64,000 bases of DNA, from NCBI GenBank assembly GCA_013200995.1, contig CP053688.1, positions 3,224,001 through 3,288,000 of the forward strand, written 5' to 3'. Position 1 is the first letter of the stretch. Each line of letters begins with the position of its first letter. Positions 34,987-45,115 of this stretch are shown piece after piece. The translations under genes and the position numbers were made by a program. The notes beneath the pieces were generated by a model that did not search any database, was not told where the DNA came from, and worked only from the letters and a program-made list of their open reading frames with translations. The DNA comes from Arthrobacter citreus (GTDB lineage Bacteria > Bacillota > Bacilli > Bacillales > Bacillaceae_G).

Positions 34987-36597
34987 TTACCAAACTGCAA
35001 TTGCGCCATCTGTTCGAGATTCTGTTCCTCCCATTAACACGCCGTTCTGTTGATTCCGCCATATAATTTGGCCTCTACCAAAGCTGCTACAATCCGTAGC
35101 AATCTGAATTTGATGGCCTTTACGAGCAAGTGCTTGAGCAAGATGATTTGGAAAGTGAGGTTCAACTACCACTTTTTTCCCTTCCATCCATTGCCATCTA
35201 GGTGCATCTAATGTACTTTGAGGGTTTAGTAGAAAATCTACTGTATTCATTACAACTTGTGCGTGGCCTTGTGGTTGCATATATCCACCCATTACCCCGA
35301 ATGGACCAACCGCTTCGCCATCTTTTGTTAAAAATCCCGGAATTATCGTATGATATGTTCTTTTACCTGGTTTAAGTGAATTTGAATGCTCTGGAATTAA
35401 CGAAAAGTCGTGCCCTCTGTTTTGGAGTGCAATACCCGTATCTGGAATGACGATTCCTGATCCAAATCCCATATAGTTACTTTGAATAAAAGAAACCATA
35501 TTTCCTTCCCCATCAGCAGTAGCTAAATAAACAGTACCACCTTTTGGAGGAGTGTAATTTTCTGGTTCAATCGCTTTTTCACCAATTAATTCTCTGCGTG
35601 ATGCAGCATATTCTTCAGATAATAGCTCATCGACATCGATATTCATATGTTCTGAATCGGTAATGAATGCTTTTCCATCAGTAAAAGCTAGTTTCATAGC
35701 TTCTATTTGCTTATGATATGTATCAACTTCATCTTTTGTAGAAAAATTAAAACCTCTAGCAATATTTAATGCCATTAACGCGACCATACCTTGTCCATTC
35801 GGCGGGATTTCCCATACATCATATCCGCGATAATTAGTAGAGATTGGTTTTACCCATTCCACTTTATATTCACTTAAATCTTCTAAACTTAAATATCCAT
35901 TATGCTCTTTCATAAATGAAGCTATTTTTTCCGCTAAATCTCCACGATAAAAGCTTTCTGCATTTGTTGCTCCAATTTCTCGTAAAGTTTTAGCATGTGA
36001 TTTTGATGACCACATTTCCCCGATTTCCGGAGCTCGATCATTTGGAGTGAATGTTTTGAACCATTCGTCAAACTCAGATGTAGTAAATTGTTTTTTAAAC
36101 TTTTCATAAGCTATATTCCAAAACTTCCCTAGAATTGGTGAGATCGGAAAGCCTTCTTCTGCAAGGGTAATTGCTGGTTGAAGAACCTCTTCTAATGGTA
36201 ATTTTCCAAATCGTTTTGATAATGCTGCCCATGCGGCAGGAACTCCTGGTACTGTAACAGGAATAACTCCATGAGTTGGCATTTTCTCAATTCCTTGTTC
36301 TTTTAGCTTTTCAATTGAAATTGATTTTGGTGCTGGCCCACTACCATTTAAGCCGTGTAGCTCCCCTTTCACCCAAACTAATGCAAAGGCGTCGCCACCA
36401 ATTCCATTTGATGTCGGTTCAACTACCGTTAAAGCGGCTGCGGTAGCAATTGCAGCATCAATTGCGTTACCACCTTTTTTCAATATATCTAGCCCTGCTT
36501 GTGCTGCTAAAGGCTGGGATGTTGCCACCATTCCATTTTTTCCAAATGTTGTATGACGTTGTGCTGAATATGGATTATTTAAATGATCAAACTGCAT
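34987..36597 (-). CDS. Gamma-glutamyltransferase-like protein (YwrD-type), cytoplasmic
   Basis: This 536-residue Ntn-hydrolase has the N-terminal GGT block MVATSQPLAAQAGLDILKKGGNAIDAAIATA, VEPTSNGIGGDAF and the autoprocessing site before Thr in GGTVYLATADGEGNMVSF, followed by the small-subunit motif QSNYMGFGSG. No signal peptide is present, unlike exported GGTs, so it should cleave gamma-glutamyl peptides such as glutathione inside the cell. AAGGAGA precedes the ATG. Directly upstream are five genes of a peptide ABC importer, which could supply the substrate; directly downstream are chromate transporters as in B. subtilis ywrA-D. Confidence 0.9.
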   Translation of the reverse strand: MQFDHLNNPYSAQRHTTFGKNGMVATSQPLAAQAGLDILKKGGNAIDAAIATAAALTVVEPTSNGIGGDAFALVWVKGELHGLNGSGPAPKSISIEKLKEQGIEKMPTHGVIPVTVPGVPAAWAALSKRFGKLPLEEVLQPAITLAEEGFPISPILGKFWNIAYEKFKKQFTTSEFDEWFKTFTPNDRAPEIGEMWSSKSHAKTLREIGATNAESFYRGDLAEKIASFMKEHNGYLSLEDLSEYKVEWVKPISTNYRGYDVWEIPPNGQGMVALMALNIARGFNFSTKDEVDTYHKQIEAMKLAFTDGKAFITDSEHMNIDVDELLSEEYAASRRELIGEKAIEPENYTPPKGGTVYLATADGEGNMVSFIQSNYMGFGSGIVIPDTGIALQNRGHDFSLIPEHSNSLKPGKRTYHTIIPGFLTKDGEAVGPFGVMGGYMQPQGHAQVVMNTVDFLLNPQSTLDAPRWQWMEGKKVVVEPHFPNHLAQALARKGHQIQIATDCSSFGRGQIIWRNQQNGVLMGGTESRTDGAIAVW

Positions 36598-36612
36598 TTA
36601 GTATCTTCTCCT

Positions 36613-37599
36613 TTATGCTTCTACATGGTGACATGCAACAAAATGATTTTCTTCAACTTCCTTCCATTCTGGCTTTTTTTGTCCACAAAGGTCTGTCGCA
36701 AGTGGACAACGTGTACGGAATGTACAACCAGAAGGTGGATTAGCTGGATTTGGAATTTCACCTGTCAAGCGGATTTTCTCATGTCTTTTTCCGACTTTTG
36801 GACGGGGAATCGCAGATAATAACGCCTTTGTATAAGGGTGTAGTGGATTTTTATATAATTTTTCTACTGGAGCTAGCTCAACAGTATTACCTAAATACAT
36901 TACTAAAACTCGATCACAGAAATATCTAACTACTCCTAAATCATGCGAGATAAATAAATAAGTTAATTGATATTTTGCTTGTAATGATTTTAAGAGCTTT
37001 AATACTTGTGCTTGTACTGACACGTCAAGTGCAGATACTGCTTCGTCACAAATAATTAGTGATGGATTTAGAGCAATCGCTCTAGCAATTCCGATGCGTT
37101 GGCGTTGTCCACCACTAAATTCATGAGGATAGCGATCGTAATGATCTTCATTTAAACCTACTTCACGAAGCAATCCGATTACTTTCTCTTTTCGTTCTTG
37201 TTTTGATAGATTAGTATGAATTACAAATACTTCTTCTAACGCATCGCCAATTCGTTGTCTCGGGTTTAATGAAGCATATGGATCTTGGAAAATCATCTGC
37301 ATTTGCTTCTTAAAATCATTTCGATTTTTATTCGATAAATGCTGAATTTCTGTATCTCTAAAAATTACTTTTCCATCTGTAATTTCCTCAAGACCTAAGA
37401 TTGTCTTTCCTAAAGTAGATTTACCACAGCCTGATTCACCTACAACTCCTAAGCTTTCGCCTTCTAATAATGAAAGGCTTACTTCTTCGACAGCTTTAAC
37501 ATGACCTTGTACTTTTTTAAGTAATCCTCCACGAATTGGGTAATACTTTTTTACATTTCGAAGCTCTAATAAAGTTGACTTACTTTTTACTAGAGTCAT
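36613..37599 (-). CDS. Peptide ABC transporter ATP-binding protein (OppF/DppF-type)
   Basis: This 328-residue ATPase has Walker [10 protein letters not shown], signature [15 protein letters not shown] and Walker [13 protein letters not shown], plus the C-terminal oligopeptide-transporter extension with a conserved cysteine cluster ([16 protein letters not shown]) that in this family may bind an iron-sulfur cluster. It pairs with the OppD-type ATPase whose gene overlaps it by 4 nt (ATGA). GAGGAGG precedes the ATG. Confidence 0.93.
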   Translation of the reverse strand: MTLVKSKSTLLELRNVKKYYPIRGGLLKKVQGHVKAVEEVSLSLLEGESLGVVGESGCGKSTLGKTILGLEEITDGKVIFRDTEIQHLSNKNRNDFKKQMQMIFQDPYASLNPRQRIGDALEEVFVIHTNLSKQERKEKVIGLLREVGLNEDHYDRYPHEFSGGQRQRIGIARAIALNPSLIICDEAVSALDVSVQAQVLKLLKSLQAKYQLTYLFISHDLGVVRYFCDRVLVMYLGNTVELAPVEKLYKNPLHPYTKALLSAIPRPKVGKRHEKIRLTGEIPNPANPPSGCTFRTRCPLATDLCGQKKPEWKEVEENHFVACHHVEA

Positions 37600-38576
37600 A
37601 GTGCATCCTCCTCACTTAACCAACATTTAACCGTGTGCCCATTTTTTATTTTAAATTCCTTTGGTACTTCGACTTTGCATCGTCCAAGGGCATGTTCACA
37701 GCGTGGATGAAAACGGCAGCCAGTTATTTGTTCGTTTAAGCTCGGCGTCGAGCCTGGAATAGCTTCCAATTCAAAATCTGGATCATCAACATTTGGTACA
37801 GAATTTAATAGACCTCTTGTATATGGATGACTTGGATTATTAAAGATCTCTTCAACAGGGCCTTCTTCAATTTTTTCTCCTGCATACATAACCATCACTT
37901 TATCGGCAATTTCAGCAACGACTCCCATATCATGTGTAACCATGATGACACCCATTCCCAGCTGTTCTTGTAAATCGTGAATCAAATCTAAAATCTGTGA
38001 CTGAATCGTTACATCAAGTGCTGTTGTTGGTTCATCCGCTATTAAAAGTCCTGGCGTACAAGCTAATGAAATGGCAATCATAACCCGCTGTCTCATTCCG
38101 CCGCTTAATTCATGAGGATATTGATGCATTCTTTTTTCTGGATAAGGAATTCCAACTTGTTTTAAAAGTTCAATACCTCTTTTATTTGCTTCTTGTTTAG
38201 TAAGCTTTTGGTGGATCATTAGTGGCTCACGTAGTTGATACCCAATTGTAATAACAGGATTTAAAGCAGTCATTGGCTCCTGAAAAATCATCGATATTTT
38301 ATTACCTCTAATTTTTCTTAGCTCATCATTTGTTAGCTTAGTTAAATCAGTGCCTTCTAATTGAATAGAGCCACTTTTAATTGACCCATTACTTGGCAAT
38401 AATCCCATTACAGATAATGATGTAATGCTTTTTCCACAACCAGATTCTCCAACGATACATAAAGTCTCGCTTTTGTTTACTGAAAAGGATACATTTCGAA
38501 CAGCTGGGATTTCTCCGTCAGCTGTTCGAAACGTTGTTACTAAATTGTTTACAGATAGAAGTTCTGTCGTCATCAT
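37596..38576 (-). CDS. Peptide ABC transporter ATP-binding protein (OppD/DppD-type)
   Basis: This 326-residue ATPase has Walker A GESGCGKS, signature LSGGMRQRVMIAISLA, Walker B LLIADEPTTALD and the C-terminal cysteine block CRFHPRCEHALGRC. It follows the binding-protein gene by 5 nt. The second of two adjacent ATG codons (ATGATG) has the better spacing from GTAGGT, so the true start may be one codon later. Confidence 0.93.
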   Translation of the reverse strand: MMTTELLSVNNLVTTFRTADGEIPAVRNVSFSVNKSETLCIVGESGCGKSITSLSVMGLLPSNGSIKSGSIQLEGTDLTKLTNDELRKIRGNKISMIFQEPMTALNPVITIGYQLREPLMIHQKLTKQEANKRGIELLKQVGIPYPEKRMHQYPHELSGGMRQRVMIAISLACTPGLLIADEPTTALDVTIQSQILDLIHDLQEQLGMGVIMVTHDMGVVAEIADKVMVMYAGEKIEEGPVEEIFNNPSHPYTRGLLNSVPNVDDPDFELEAIPGSTPSLNEQITGCRFHPRCEHALGRCKVEVPKEFKIKNGHTVKCWLSEEDAL

Positions 38577-38581
38577 GCTAC

Positions 38582-40102
38582 CTACTCTCTGTGTACGTTA
38601 TATAAAGACCATTGTCCAGTAGGGTCAATTACTAAACCTTTCACCGTTTGATCAACTGCTGATGTTACTACACCTTGATTCATAACGATGACCGGAGCAT
38701 CCTTTACTAATAAATCATCCGCTTCTTTTAGTTTTTCTTTTCGAACATCTGGGTCAATCGTTTGACGAGATTCATTCACTAACTTATCAAACTGGGGATT
38801 ACTATATGAAATTCGGTTAGATATTCCAATATTGTCAGAGTGGAAGTTTGGATATAATAATTCACTACCATCTCCTGTACTATTTGCCCATCCTAAGAAC
38901 GTTACATCGTATTGACCTTTCGTTGATGCATCAAGGAACGTCCCCCATTCCATCGTTTCAAGCTTAACTTTTAAGCCAATTTCAGTCATTTGAGCTTGAG
39001 CAATTTCAGCCATTTTCATATACATATCTCTGTTTGGAACTAACATTTTTACTTCTTTTCCTTCAAATCCATTATCTTTAATCAGTTTCTTAGCTTTTTC
39101 TACATCATAAGAATAGCCTGCTTCTTCTTCAGATTGGTCATATCCGAAAACTTTTGGACCAATTACACTATTCCCTTCAATACCTAATCCGTTTAATTGA
39201 TTAATATATGCTTTACGATCTAATCCATAAGCAACTGCTTGACGGAATGTGAAGTTATTCATTGGTGCTTTTTTCATATTAAATCCTAAATAATAAACAG
39301 GAGTTCCTTCTGCTTTTGTAACTTTTACTTTTTTAATTGATTCTAGACGTTTAATTTGCTCTGCTGGTATTGCATCAATAAATTGTACTTTTCCAGTTTG
39401 TAGCATTGAGATCGCTGTAGATACTTCAGGAACGACTTTAAACGTAACTTTTTTCAGTTTAGGTGCACCATTCCAATAATCTTTATTCGCTTCAAGAACG
39501 ATTTGGTCACCAGGTGTCCAGCTAACAAACTTAAATGGCCCAGTACCTACAGGTTTTTTCATTAAATCTCCATTTTTATCTGCTGTTGGACTTACAATTG
39601 AAGCAGCTGAGTGAGCAAGTGCCGCTAAAAGAGGTCCGTATGGATATTTCGTTTTAATTTCTAATTTGTAATCATCAACAACATTAATTGATTGGATTGG
39701 TTCTAATAAAGATGCACGTGGAGCAGCCGTTTTTGGGTCACGGAATTTATCGAATGTGTACTTTACTGCTTCTGCGTTGAAATCTGTTCCATCTTGAAAC
39801 TTAATTCCTTTTTTAAGCGTAATATCCCAAGTTTTATTGTCTGGATTTGTATATGACTCTGCTAAAAGTGGTTCAATTTCCATTGTTTTTGGATCTCGTT
39901 TAAATAAAGTTTCATAAACCTGACTGATCACATTAGCCGAAACTGAGTCATTTGTTAAAATTGGTGATAAACCAACTACATCTGATGTTGAAGCATAAGT
40001 AAGTTCTTGAGAAACATTGGCGCTATTTGATCCAGTCGTTTTACTAGAACATCCAGCAAGTAAAAGAATTGCACTAAATACGATAAACATCCACTTTTTC
40101 AT
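38582..40102 (-). CDS. Peptide/glutathione-type ABC transporter substrate-binding lipoprotein
   Basis: This 506-residue family-5 solute-binding protein has a lipobox LLAGC (Cys18) and the family entry LTYASTSDVVGLSPILTNDSVSANVISQVYETLFKRD, then GTGPFKFVSW and YYLGFNMKKAPMNNFTFRQAVAYGLDR. Members bind dipeptides, oligopeptides, nickel or glutathione. The adjacent cytoplasmic gamma-glutamyltransferase suggests a gamma-glutamyl peptide or glutathione ligand; this is inference. AAGGAGATGG supports the ATG. Confidence 0.92.
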   Translation of the reverse strand: MKKWMFIVFSAILLLAGCSSKTTGSNSANVSQELTYASTSDVVGLSPILTNDSVSANVISQVYETLFKRDPKTMEIEPLLAESYTNPDNKTWDITLKKGIKFQDGTDFNAEAVKYTFDKFRDPKTAAPRASLLEPIQSINVVDDYKLEIKTKYPYGPLLAALAHSAASIVSPTADKNGDLMKKPVGTGPFKFVSWTPGDQIVLEANKDYWNGAPKLKKVTFKVVPEVSTAISMLQTGKVQFIDAIPAEQIKRLESIKKVKVTKAEGTPVYYLGFNMKKAPMNNFTFRQAVAYGLDRKAYINQLNGLGIEGNSVIGPKVFGYDQSEEEAGYSYDVEKAKKLIKDNGFEGKEVKMLVPNRDMYMKMAEIAQAQMTEIGLKVKLETMEWGTFLDASTKGQYDVTFLGWANSTGDGSELLYPNFHSDNIGISNRISYSNPQFDKLVNESRQTIDPDVRKEKLKEADDLLVKDAPVIVMNQGVVTSAVDQTVKGLVIDPTGQWSLYNVHRE

Positions 40103-40114
40103 ATATCCATCTCC

Positions 40115-41020
40115 TTAATTGTTTATATTCATATTTGGATCTAAAGCATCTCTTAACCCATCACCTACGACATTAAAAGAGAAAACGATCAACATAATCG
40201 CGATACCCGGTACGATTGTCATATGTGGTGAAGAAAACATATAATCTTGCCCTTGCGAAATCATTGATCCCCATTCTGCTGTTGGCGGTTGAGCTCCAAG
40301 GCCTAAATAACTAAGTGATGCCGTTGCTAAAATAGCCGTGGCCATCTTCATTGTGCCAAAAACAATTATTGGTGCCATGCAGTTTGGTAAAATATGTTTC
40401 ACCATAATGCGTAAATCACTAGCTCCTAAAGTCCTCATTGCTTGTATGTATTCTTGCTTTTTTATTGATAATACAGAACCACGAACGATTCTCGCACATG
40501 AAGGTATTGCCCATATACTAATCGCAACTGCAACATTTACAAGGCTAGTCCCAAGTATGGCGATAATTAGCATAGCTAATAATATTCCTGGGAAAGCAAA
40601 GAGTAAATCGACAATTCTCATTAGCAAGCCATCTAGTTTTGAGTAATATCCTGCTAGCATACCGATTGTAATTCCGCCGATTAAGCCAAGAATTACTGCG
40701 CTAAACCCAACAAGAAGTGATACTCGTGATCCGTATACAATTCGACTCCACATATCACGTCCATAATTATCAGTCCCTAACCAATGTCCACTTGAGAATA
40801 CTGGTAGCTCCGTTGATGATAAATGTTGTTTAATTGGATCGTGAATCGTGATTAATGGAGCGAACACTGCCATTAAAATTTGTAAAATAATAATAATTAA
40901 TCCAAAAACGGCTAATCGATTTTTTACTAGTCGTTTAAACGTTTGAACAATAAATTTTTCTTTCTTTTTAGAACTAACTTGTTTTGCACCTATATTATTA
41001 ATGACAACTTCCGTAGACAA
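40115..41020 (-). CDS. Peptide ABC transporter permease (OppC/DppC-type)
   Basis: This is a ~301-residue permease with a cytoplasmic N-terminus, six helices and the BPD inner-membrane motif MRTLGASDLRIMVKHILPNC. LGTDNYGRDMWSRIVYGSRVSL is the family hallmark. I place the start at TTG (41018-41020), 7 nt after AAAGGAGG. The frame is open to a GTG at 41038, but that would swallow the ribosome binding site. A cognate DppB-type permease lies immediately upstream. Confidence 0.9.
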   Translation of the reverse strand: MSTEVVINNIGAKQVSSKKKEKFIVQTFKRLVKNRLAVFGLIIIILQILMAVFAPLITIHDPIKQHLSSTELPVFSSGHWLGTDNYGRDMWSRIVYGSRVSLLVGFSAVILGLIGGITIGMLAGYYSKLDGLLMRIVDLLFAFPGILLAMLIIAILGTSLVNVAVAISIWAIPSCARIVRGSVLSIKKQEYIQAMRTLGASDLRIMVKHILPNCMAPIIVFGTMKMATAILATASLSYLGLGAQPPTAEWGSMISQGQDYMFSSPHMTIVPGIAIMLIVFSFNVVGDGLRDALDPNMNINN

Positions 41021-41041
41021 TTCCCTTCCTCCTTTCACTGA

Positions 41042-41983
41042 TTAATCGTAGCTAATTCTTGGATCTATAAATACGTATAAAATATCAACAAATAAATTTA
41101 CGATTACAAATAGAGTTGCCACTAGTAATACTGCCCCTTGAACCATTGGAAAATCTCTAGATGCAATTGCATCAATCATCAATCTGCCAACGCCGTTAAT
41201 CGCAAATACTTGTTCAGTAATAATTGTTCCTCCAAGAAGAAATCCGAAGTTTAATCCAATTACAGTAATGACTGGAATCATCGAATTCTTTAATGCATGA
41301 ATCCAAACAATCGATTTTTCTTTTACACCTTTTGCTCTAGCAGTTCGTATGTAATCCGCTCGAATTACTTCAAGCATAGAAGAACGGCTCATTCTTGCAA
41401 TCATAGCAGCTGAAGCTGTCCCTAACGCGATGGCTGGTAAAATAATTTGCTTCAGCCCAGCTATTGTCCAAATTGGTGAATCTAATCCCCCAACAGGCAA
41501 TATTTGTAAGTTAACCCCAAATATGAGAATTAGGATCGCCCCTAGCCAAAAGTTAGGTACTGATATACCTGCAAGTGCAATAATTGTACTTGATACATCC
41601 ATCCACGAGTTTTGCTTAAGTGCAGAAATAATGCCAGTTACAACTCCGATTATTACCGCAACAACCATACTCGCGATTGCTAAACTTAATGTATTGGGAA
41701 AACGAATTGAAATTGCCTCTGCAACCGACTGTTTCGTTTGAAATGAATATCCAAAATTCCCATGTAATACACCTGATAAATAATGCCAATATTGGACAAA
41801 GAAAGGATCATTCAGTCCCAAGCTTTCTCTAATGGCATTAAGATCAGCCTTTGTTGCTGTAGGTCCTCCAATGACTGCAGCTGGATCACCAGGTGCTAAA
41901 TGCATCGAAGCAAAGACTAAAAAAGAGATACCTAGTAAAAGTAAAAATAATTGGAACAATCTTCTCAATATGAGTGCTGCCAT
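41042..41983 (-). CDS. Peptide ABC transporter permease (OppB/DppB-type)
   Basis: This permease of about 313 residues has six helices, starts MAALILRRLFQLFLLLLGISFLVF and carries the family motif TARAKGVKEKSIVWIHALKNS. The first gene of the importer operon. I choose the ATG at 41981-41983, preceded by GGAGTAGGTGG; the frame is open a further 14 codons upstream to 42025 but without a ribosome binding site. Confidence 0.9.
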   Translation of the reverse strand: MAALILRRLFQLFLLLLGISFLVFASMHLAPGDPAAVIGGPTATKADLNAIRESLGLNDPFFVQYWHYLSGVLHGNFGYSFQTKQSVAEAISIRFPNTLSLAIASMVVAVIIGVVTGIISALKQNSWMDVSSTIIALAGISVPNFWLGAILILIFGVNLQILPVGGLDSPIWTIAGLKQIILPAIALGTASAAMIARMSRSSMLEVIRADYIRTARAKGVKEKSIVWIHALKNSMIPVITVIGLNFGFLLGGTIITEQVFAINGVGRLMIDAIASRDFPMVQGAVLLVATLFVIVNLFVDILYVFIDPRISYD

Positions 41984-42083
41984 CTTTCCACCTACTCCAT
42001 TTGTAAGTATATTAATTAAAATCACATACGTTTGTTAACTAATGATGATAAATAACCTAACAATGTAAATTTAATTATTTTTG

Positions 42084-42112
42084 ATTATACCCCCGGTAGA
42101 CAGAATATTCTA
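42084..42112 (-). promoter_or_regulatory. Candidate promoter of peptide importer-GGT-chr operon
   Basis: On the minus strand a TATAAT -10 (42084-42089) is followed upstream, about 17 bp away, by a poor -35 (TAGAAT). The -35 region is part of a small perfect palindrome AGAATATTCT (42102-42111) that could be a site for the adjacent Lrp protein. A weak -35 fits an activated promoter. Confidence 0.4.
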
Positions 42113-42141
42113 TAATTTTATGAATTTTTACAAAAAATAGT

Positions 42142-42174
42142 AAAAAAAACCGAGAGATACGACATCTCTCGGTT
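42142..42174 (-). terminator. Terminator of the Lrp-family regulator gene
   Basis: On the minus strand AACCGAGAGAT pairs with ATCTCTCGGTT around a 5-nt loop (42148-42174), followed by TTTTTTTT. Confidence 0.93.
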
Positions 42175-42182
42175 AAAAATAC

Positions 42183-42632
42183 CTATAACTTTAGTCCATT
42201 TCTACTTTTAAATCTTCGTAACAGTATATGACTTTCTACTCTCGTAATACCTTCTAAAGCATATAGTTCATTATTTATAAATTGCTCTAATCTGACAAAA
42301 TCATCGACTAATACATGCATATGTAAAGTACTTGGACCCGTCATTTGATAACAACTAGCTACAACAGGATTATCTACGAGTGCTTCAGCTACATCTACTA
42401 AGAAAGCTGGTTCACAATCAACCTCAAAGAAAGCAGATACTCCTTTTCCTACTTTTTCTGAATTAATAACTACCGAGAATCTCTCTATAACCTCGTTTTT
42501 TATTAATTGATTCACACGCTCACGAATCGAAACTCTTGATAAGTTCAGTTCTTTTCCAATATCGGCGTAAGACATCCGACCATTTTTAGTGAGCATCTCT
42601 AAAATTCTTTTATCAACCTCAGTTAATTTCAT
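42183..42632 (-). CDS. Lrp/AsnC family transcriptional regulator (YwrC-like)
   Basis: This 149-residue protein has an N-terminal winged HTH (LTEVDKRILEMLTKNGRMSYADIGKELNLSRVSIRERVNQL) and a C-terminal RAM effector domain (EVDCEPAFLVDVAEALVDNPVVASCYQMTGPSTLHMHVLVDD). Lrp-type proteins sense amino acids. B. subtilis has a regulator of this family (ywrC) inside the ywrABCD cluster with chromate transporter and GGT genes, so it probably regulates the operon downstream. AAGGGAAAGTGGTGA precedes the ATG. It is transcribed in the same direction as the operon but separated from it by a terminator. Confidence 0.92.
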   Translation of the reverse strand: MKLTEVDKRILEMLTKNGRMSYADIGKELNLSRVSIRERVNQLIKNEVIERFSVVINSEKVGKGVSAFFEVDCEPAFLVDVAEALVDNPVVASCYQMTGPSTLHMHVLVDDFVRLEQFINNELYALEGITRVESHILLRRFKSRNGLKL

Positions 42633-42850
42633 TTATTCACCACTTTCCCTTAGAATGAAAACGCTTCCTTATTTTTTTATATTTTATCGCACTTAAATGC
42701 ACCCCTAAATTACCATGTTAAAGTTTACCGATAATTACTTTACAATGTAAAGCAAAACTAAAATATTTCCTTCAATATGCCCATTTTTCATCTCTAATTT
42801 TACAATAAAATATTCACCTAAAGATACTGGATTTTTATTTCAATTATAGT

Positions 42851-42896
42851 AAAAAAGGATTGAAATCTTTTTTTAGTTAGACTTCAATCCTTTTTT
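42851..42896. terminator. Terminator downstream of yhgE
   Basis: AAAAAAGGATTGAA (42851-42864) pairs with TTCAATCCTTTTTT (42883-42896). The symmetrical A/T tails allow termination in both directions. The rest of 42633-42850 is AT-rich with no gene. Confidence 0.85.
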
Positions 42897-42909
42897 ATTA
42901 ATTTATGAT

Positions 42910-45090
42910 TTATGCTTCGATTTCACTTAGTTGTTTTTTCTTTGATGATTTAACCCTAACTGCAAATGTTACATTTGTTAGGATGATAAATAGCACTGCA
43001 AATCCGCATAAATAGTAGACTTGATTCCATACAAATCCTTTGCTGACAGAACTAGAGATTAATTCTCTAAATCCTTTTATCGCGTATGTCATCGGTAAAT
43101 ATGGATGAATCGTTTGGAAGAATGTCGGTGTTAATGAAATTGGGAAAGTACCTGAAGTTCCTCCAATTTGTAATAACATCATTACAAACACAAAATATTG
43201 TCCTATATTCCCTAATGTAACAGTTAAGAATTGAATTAATGAGAAGAATGTTAAGCTAGTGATCATTGTAAACAGAACGAATAATCCTACGTTTTTCACA
43301 TCAAGACCCATACCGTAAATTAAAACGATGTCTGCTACAATCGATTGCATAATCCCCACAAAGATTAGAACGCTATATTTACTAAAGAACCAAGCTATAC
43401 CAGTTGTCGGAGTGATTGAGTTCTTTCTCATTGGATAAACTGAAGTGAACATTAATCCACCTGCAAATAATCCAATTGATAAAATATAAGGCGTTAATCC
43501 AACACCATACTCTTTTACATTATTTATTTTATGAGCAACTAACTCTGTCGGTTGTGCAAAGAACTGATCGGTTTCATCACTTGTTTTAACTTTGTTTACT
43601 TCATCTCCACCATCCTTTAATGATTTATGAAGTTCAGTCGTTCCTTTTGATAAATCAGTTGCACCTTTTAATAAGTCTCCAGACCCATTATATAGTTTAT
43701 TTATTCCATCAGATAGTTGTTTAGAACCATCATTTAGTTGATCAATACCTTGAACTAGTTGGTCTCCACCTGTATTTAACTTACCTAAACCTGATGAAAG
43801 TAATGAGCTTCCTTCACTTAATTGTTTTGTACCATTGTATAAATCATTACTTCCCCCGGCTAATTGATTCGCTCCGTTAGAAGCTTGTTGCAATTTACTA
43901 TTAAATAAATTTAAATTTGAATTTAGCTCTTTTTGTCCTGCAAGTAGATTATTTGAGCCTTCATATAATTGCCCCTGTGCTGCAGCAACTTGATCGATAC
44001 CAGCTTTAATTTGGTTACTTCCTTGTGAAAGCTGATTTAAGCTGTTTGAGATTGCTTGTAATTTTTGTAAGTCTTCCTTACTTAATGAGCCATCTTGCAA
44101 TCCACTAACAATTGATTTTAATGCGTTATTTGTTGCACCTAGATTCTCATTAAAGCTGGCCTCATTTTTTTGCAGTTGGCTTGAGCCCTCATAAGATTGT
44201 TTTAATCCAGCATTTAATTGACTACTTCCAGATTCCAACTTAGAAGACCCTGCTTCAATTTTAGTCCCACCATCAACTAGTTGTGACAGACCATTATTTA
44301 ATTCACTAGAACCGGCTTTCAATGTGCCAGTACCTTCTAAAAGAGAGTTTAAACCAGTGTTTAATTTATTTGCTCCATCATTTGATTGTTTAATCCCATC
44401 TGAAAGTTGTGTTGCGCCATTTTTAAGCTTACTACTTCCGTTTTCAAATGTTAGCATGCTATCATTTAATTTTTTTAAATTTTTATTTAAGACATCTGTT
44501 CCATCTGTTATTTTTGAAGCACCATCATTGATTTTGCCTGCACCATCAGTTGCCTTTGTCATTCCGTCGCCAATATCCTTGAAGTTATCAAAGACAGATT
44601 TAGCATATTGCTCTGTAATTTCTTTAGAGATATTAGCATTTACTTCTTTCATTGCATTCGTACCAATTTGAGCACCAACATAGTTTTTGCCCGCATTCGT
44701 GTAATAATTCAACTTCATTTTTTGCGGTTTTTCGTTTAATAATGTAGCTGCATTTTTAGAAAAATTAGAAGGGATTTCGATGACTAAATAATATTTTTCA
44801 TCGTTTAGTCCATCCATTGCCTGTTTTTTACTTGTCACTTTCCATTTAAAAGATTTATTATCTTTCAAACCATCGACAAAATCCTTCCCTACATTAAGCT
44901 TTTTATCATTAAACTCAGTACCTTTATCATTATTAATAACTGCGACAGAAAGTTTTTCTGTTTTGTTATAAGGATTCCAGTAAGCAGATAAGAAAATTAA
45001 TGAGTAAAGCATCGGTACAAGTCCAATTGCAATGATTGTTGCTATAGTCATTGGCTTCTTAAAAATATTTTTCCATTCTTGTTTAAACAC
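42910..45090 (-). CDS. yhgE: YhgE/Pip family membrane protein
   Basis: This 726-residue protein has one N-terminal helix (IATIIAIGLVPMLYSLIFL), an exported domain with VAVINNDKGTEFNDKKLNVG, a long stretch (~170-510) of repeating SG/LNxG heptad-like units (GSSKLESGSSQLNAGL type) predicted as coiled coil or helical stalk, and five C-terminal helices of the ABC-2 type. This is the YhgE/Pip architecture shared with phage-infection protein of Lactococcus and type VII secretion EsaA. Its function in Bacillus is not settled. The divergent or upstream TetR gene (yhgD-like) is its likely repressor. A GGGGAG site precedes the ATG. Confidence 0.92.
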   Translation of the reverse strand: MFKQEWKNIFKKPMTIATIIAIGLVPMLYSLIFLSAYWNPYNKTEKLSVAVINNDKGTEFNDKKLNVGKDFVDGLKDNKSFKWKVTSKKQAMDGLNDEKYYLVIEIPSNFSKNAATLLNEKPQKMKLNYYTNAGKNYVGAQIGTNAMKEVNANISKEITEQYAKSVFDNFKDIGDGMTKATDGAGKINDGASKITDGTDVLNKNLKKLNDSMLTFENGSSKLKNGATQLSDGIKQSNDGANKLNTGLNSLLEGTGTLKAGSSELNNGLSQLVDGGTKIEAGSSKLESGSSQLNAGLKQSYEGSSQLQKNEASFNENLGATNNALKSIVSGLQDGSLSKEDLQKLQAISNSLNQLSQGSNQIKAGIDQVAAAQGQLYEGSNNLLAGQKELNSNLNLFNSKLQQASNGANQLAGGSNDLYNGTKQLSEGSSLLSSGLGKLNTGGDQLVQGIDQLNDGSKQLSDGINKLYNGSGDLLKGATDLSKGTTELHKSLKDGGDEVNKVKTSDETDQFFAQPTELVAHKINNVKEYGVGLTPYILSIGLFAGGLMFTSVYPMRKNSITPTTGIAWFFSKYSVLIFVGIMQSIVADIVLIYGMGLDVKNVGLFVLFTMITSLTFFSLIQFLTVTLGNIGQYFVFVMMLLQIGGTSGTFPISLTPTFFQTIHPYLPMTYAIKGFRELISSSVSKGFVWNQVYYLCGFAVLFIILTNVTFAVRVKSSKKKQLSEIEA

Positions 45091-45115
45091 AATATCACTC
45101 CCCTTTTAGACCAAT

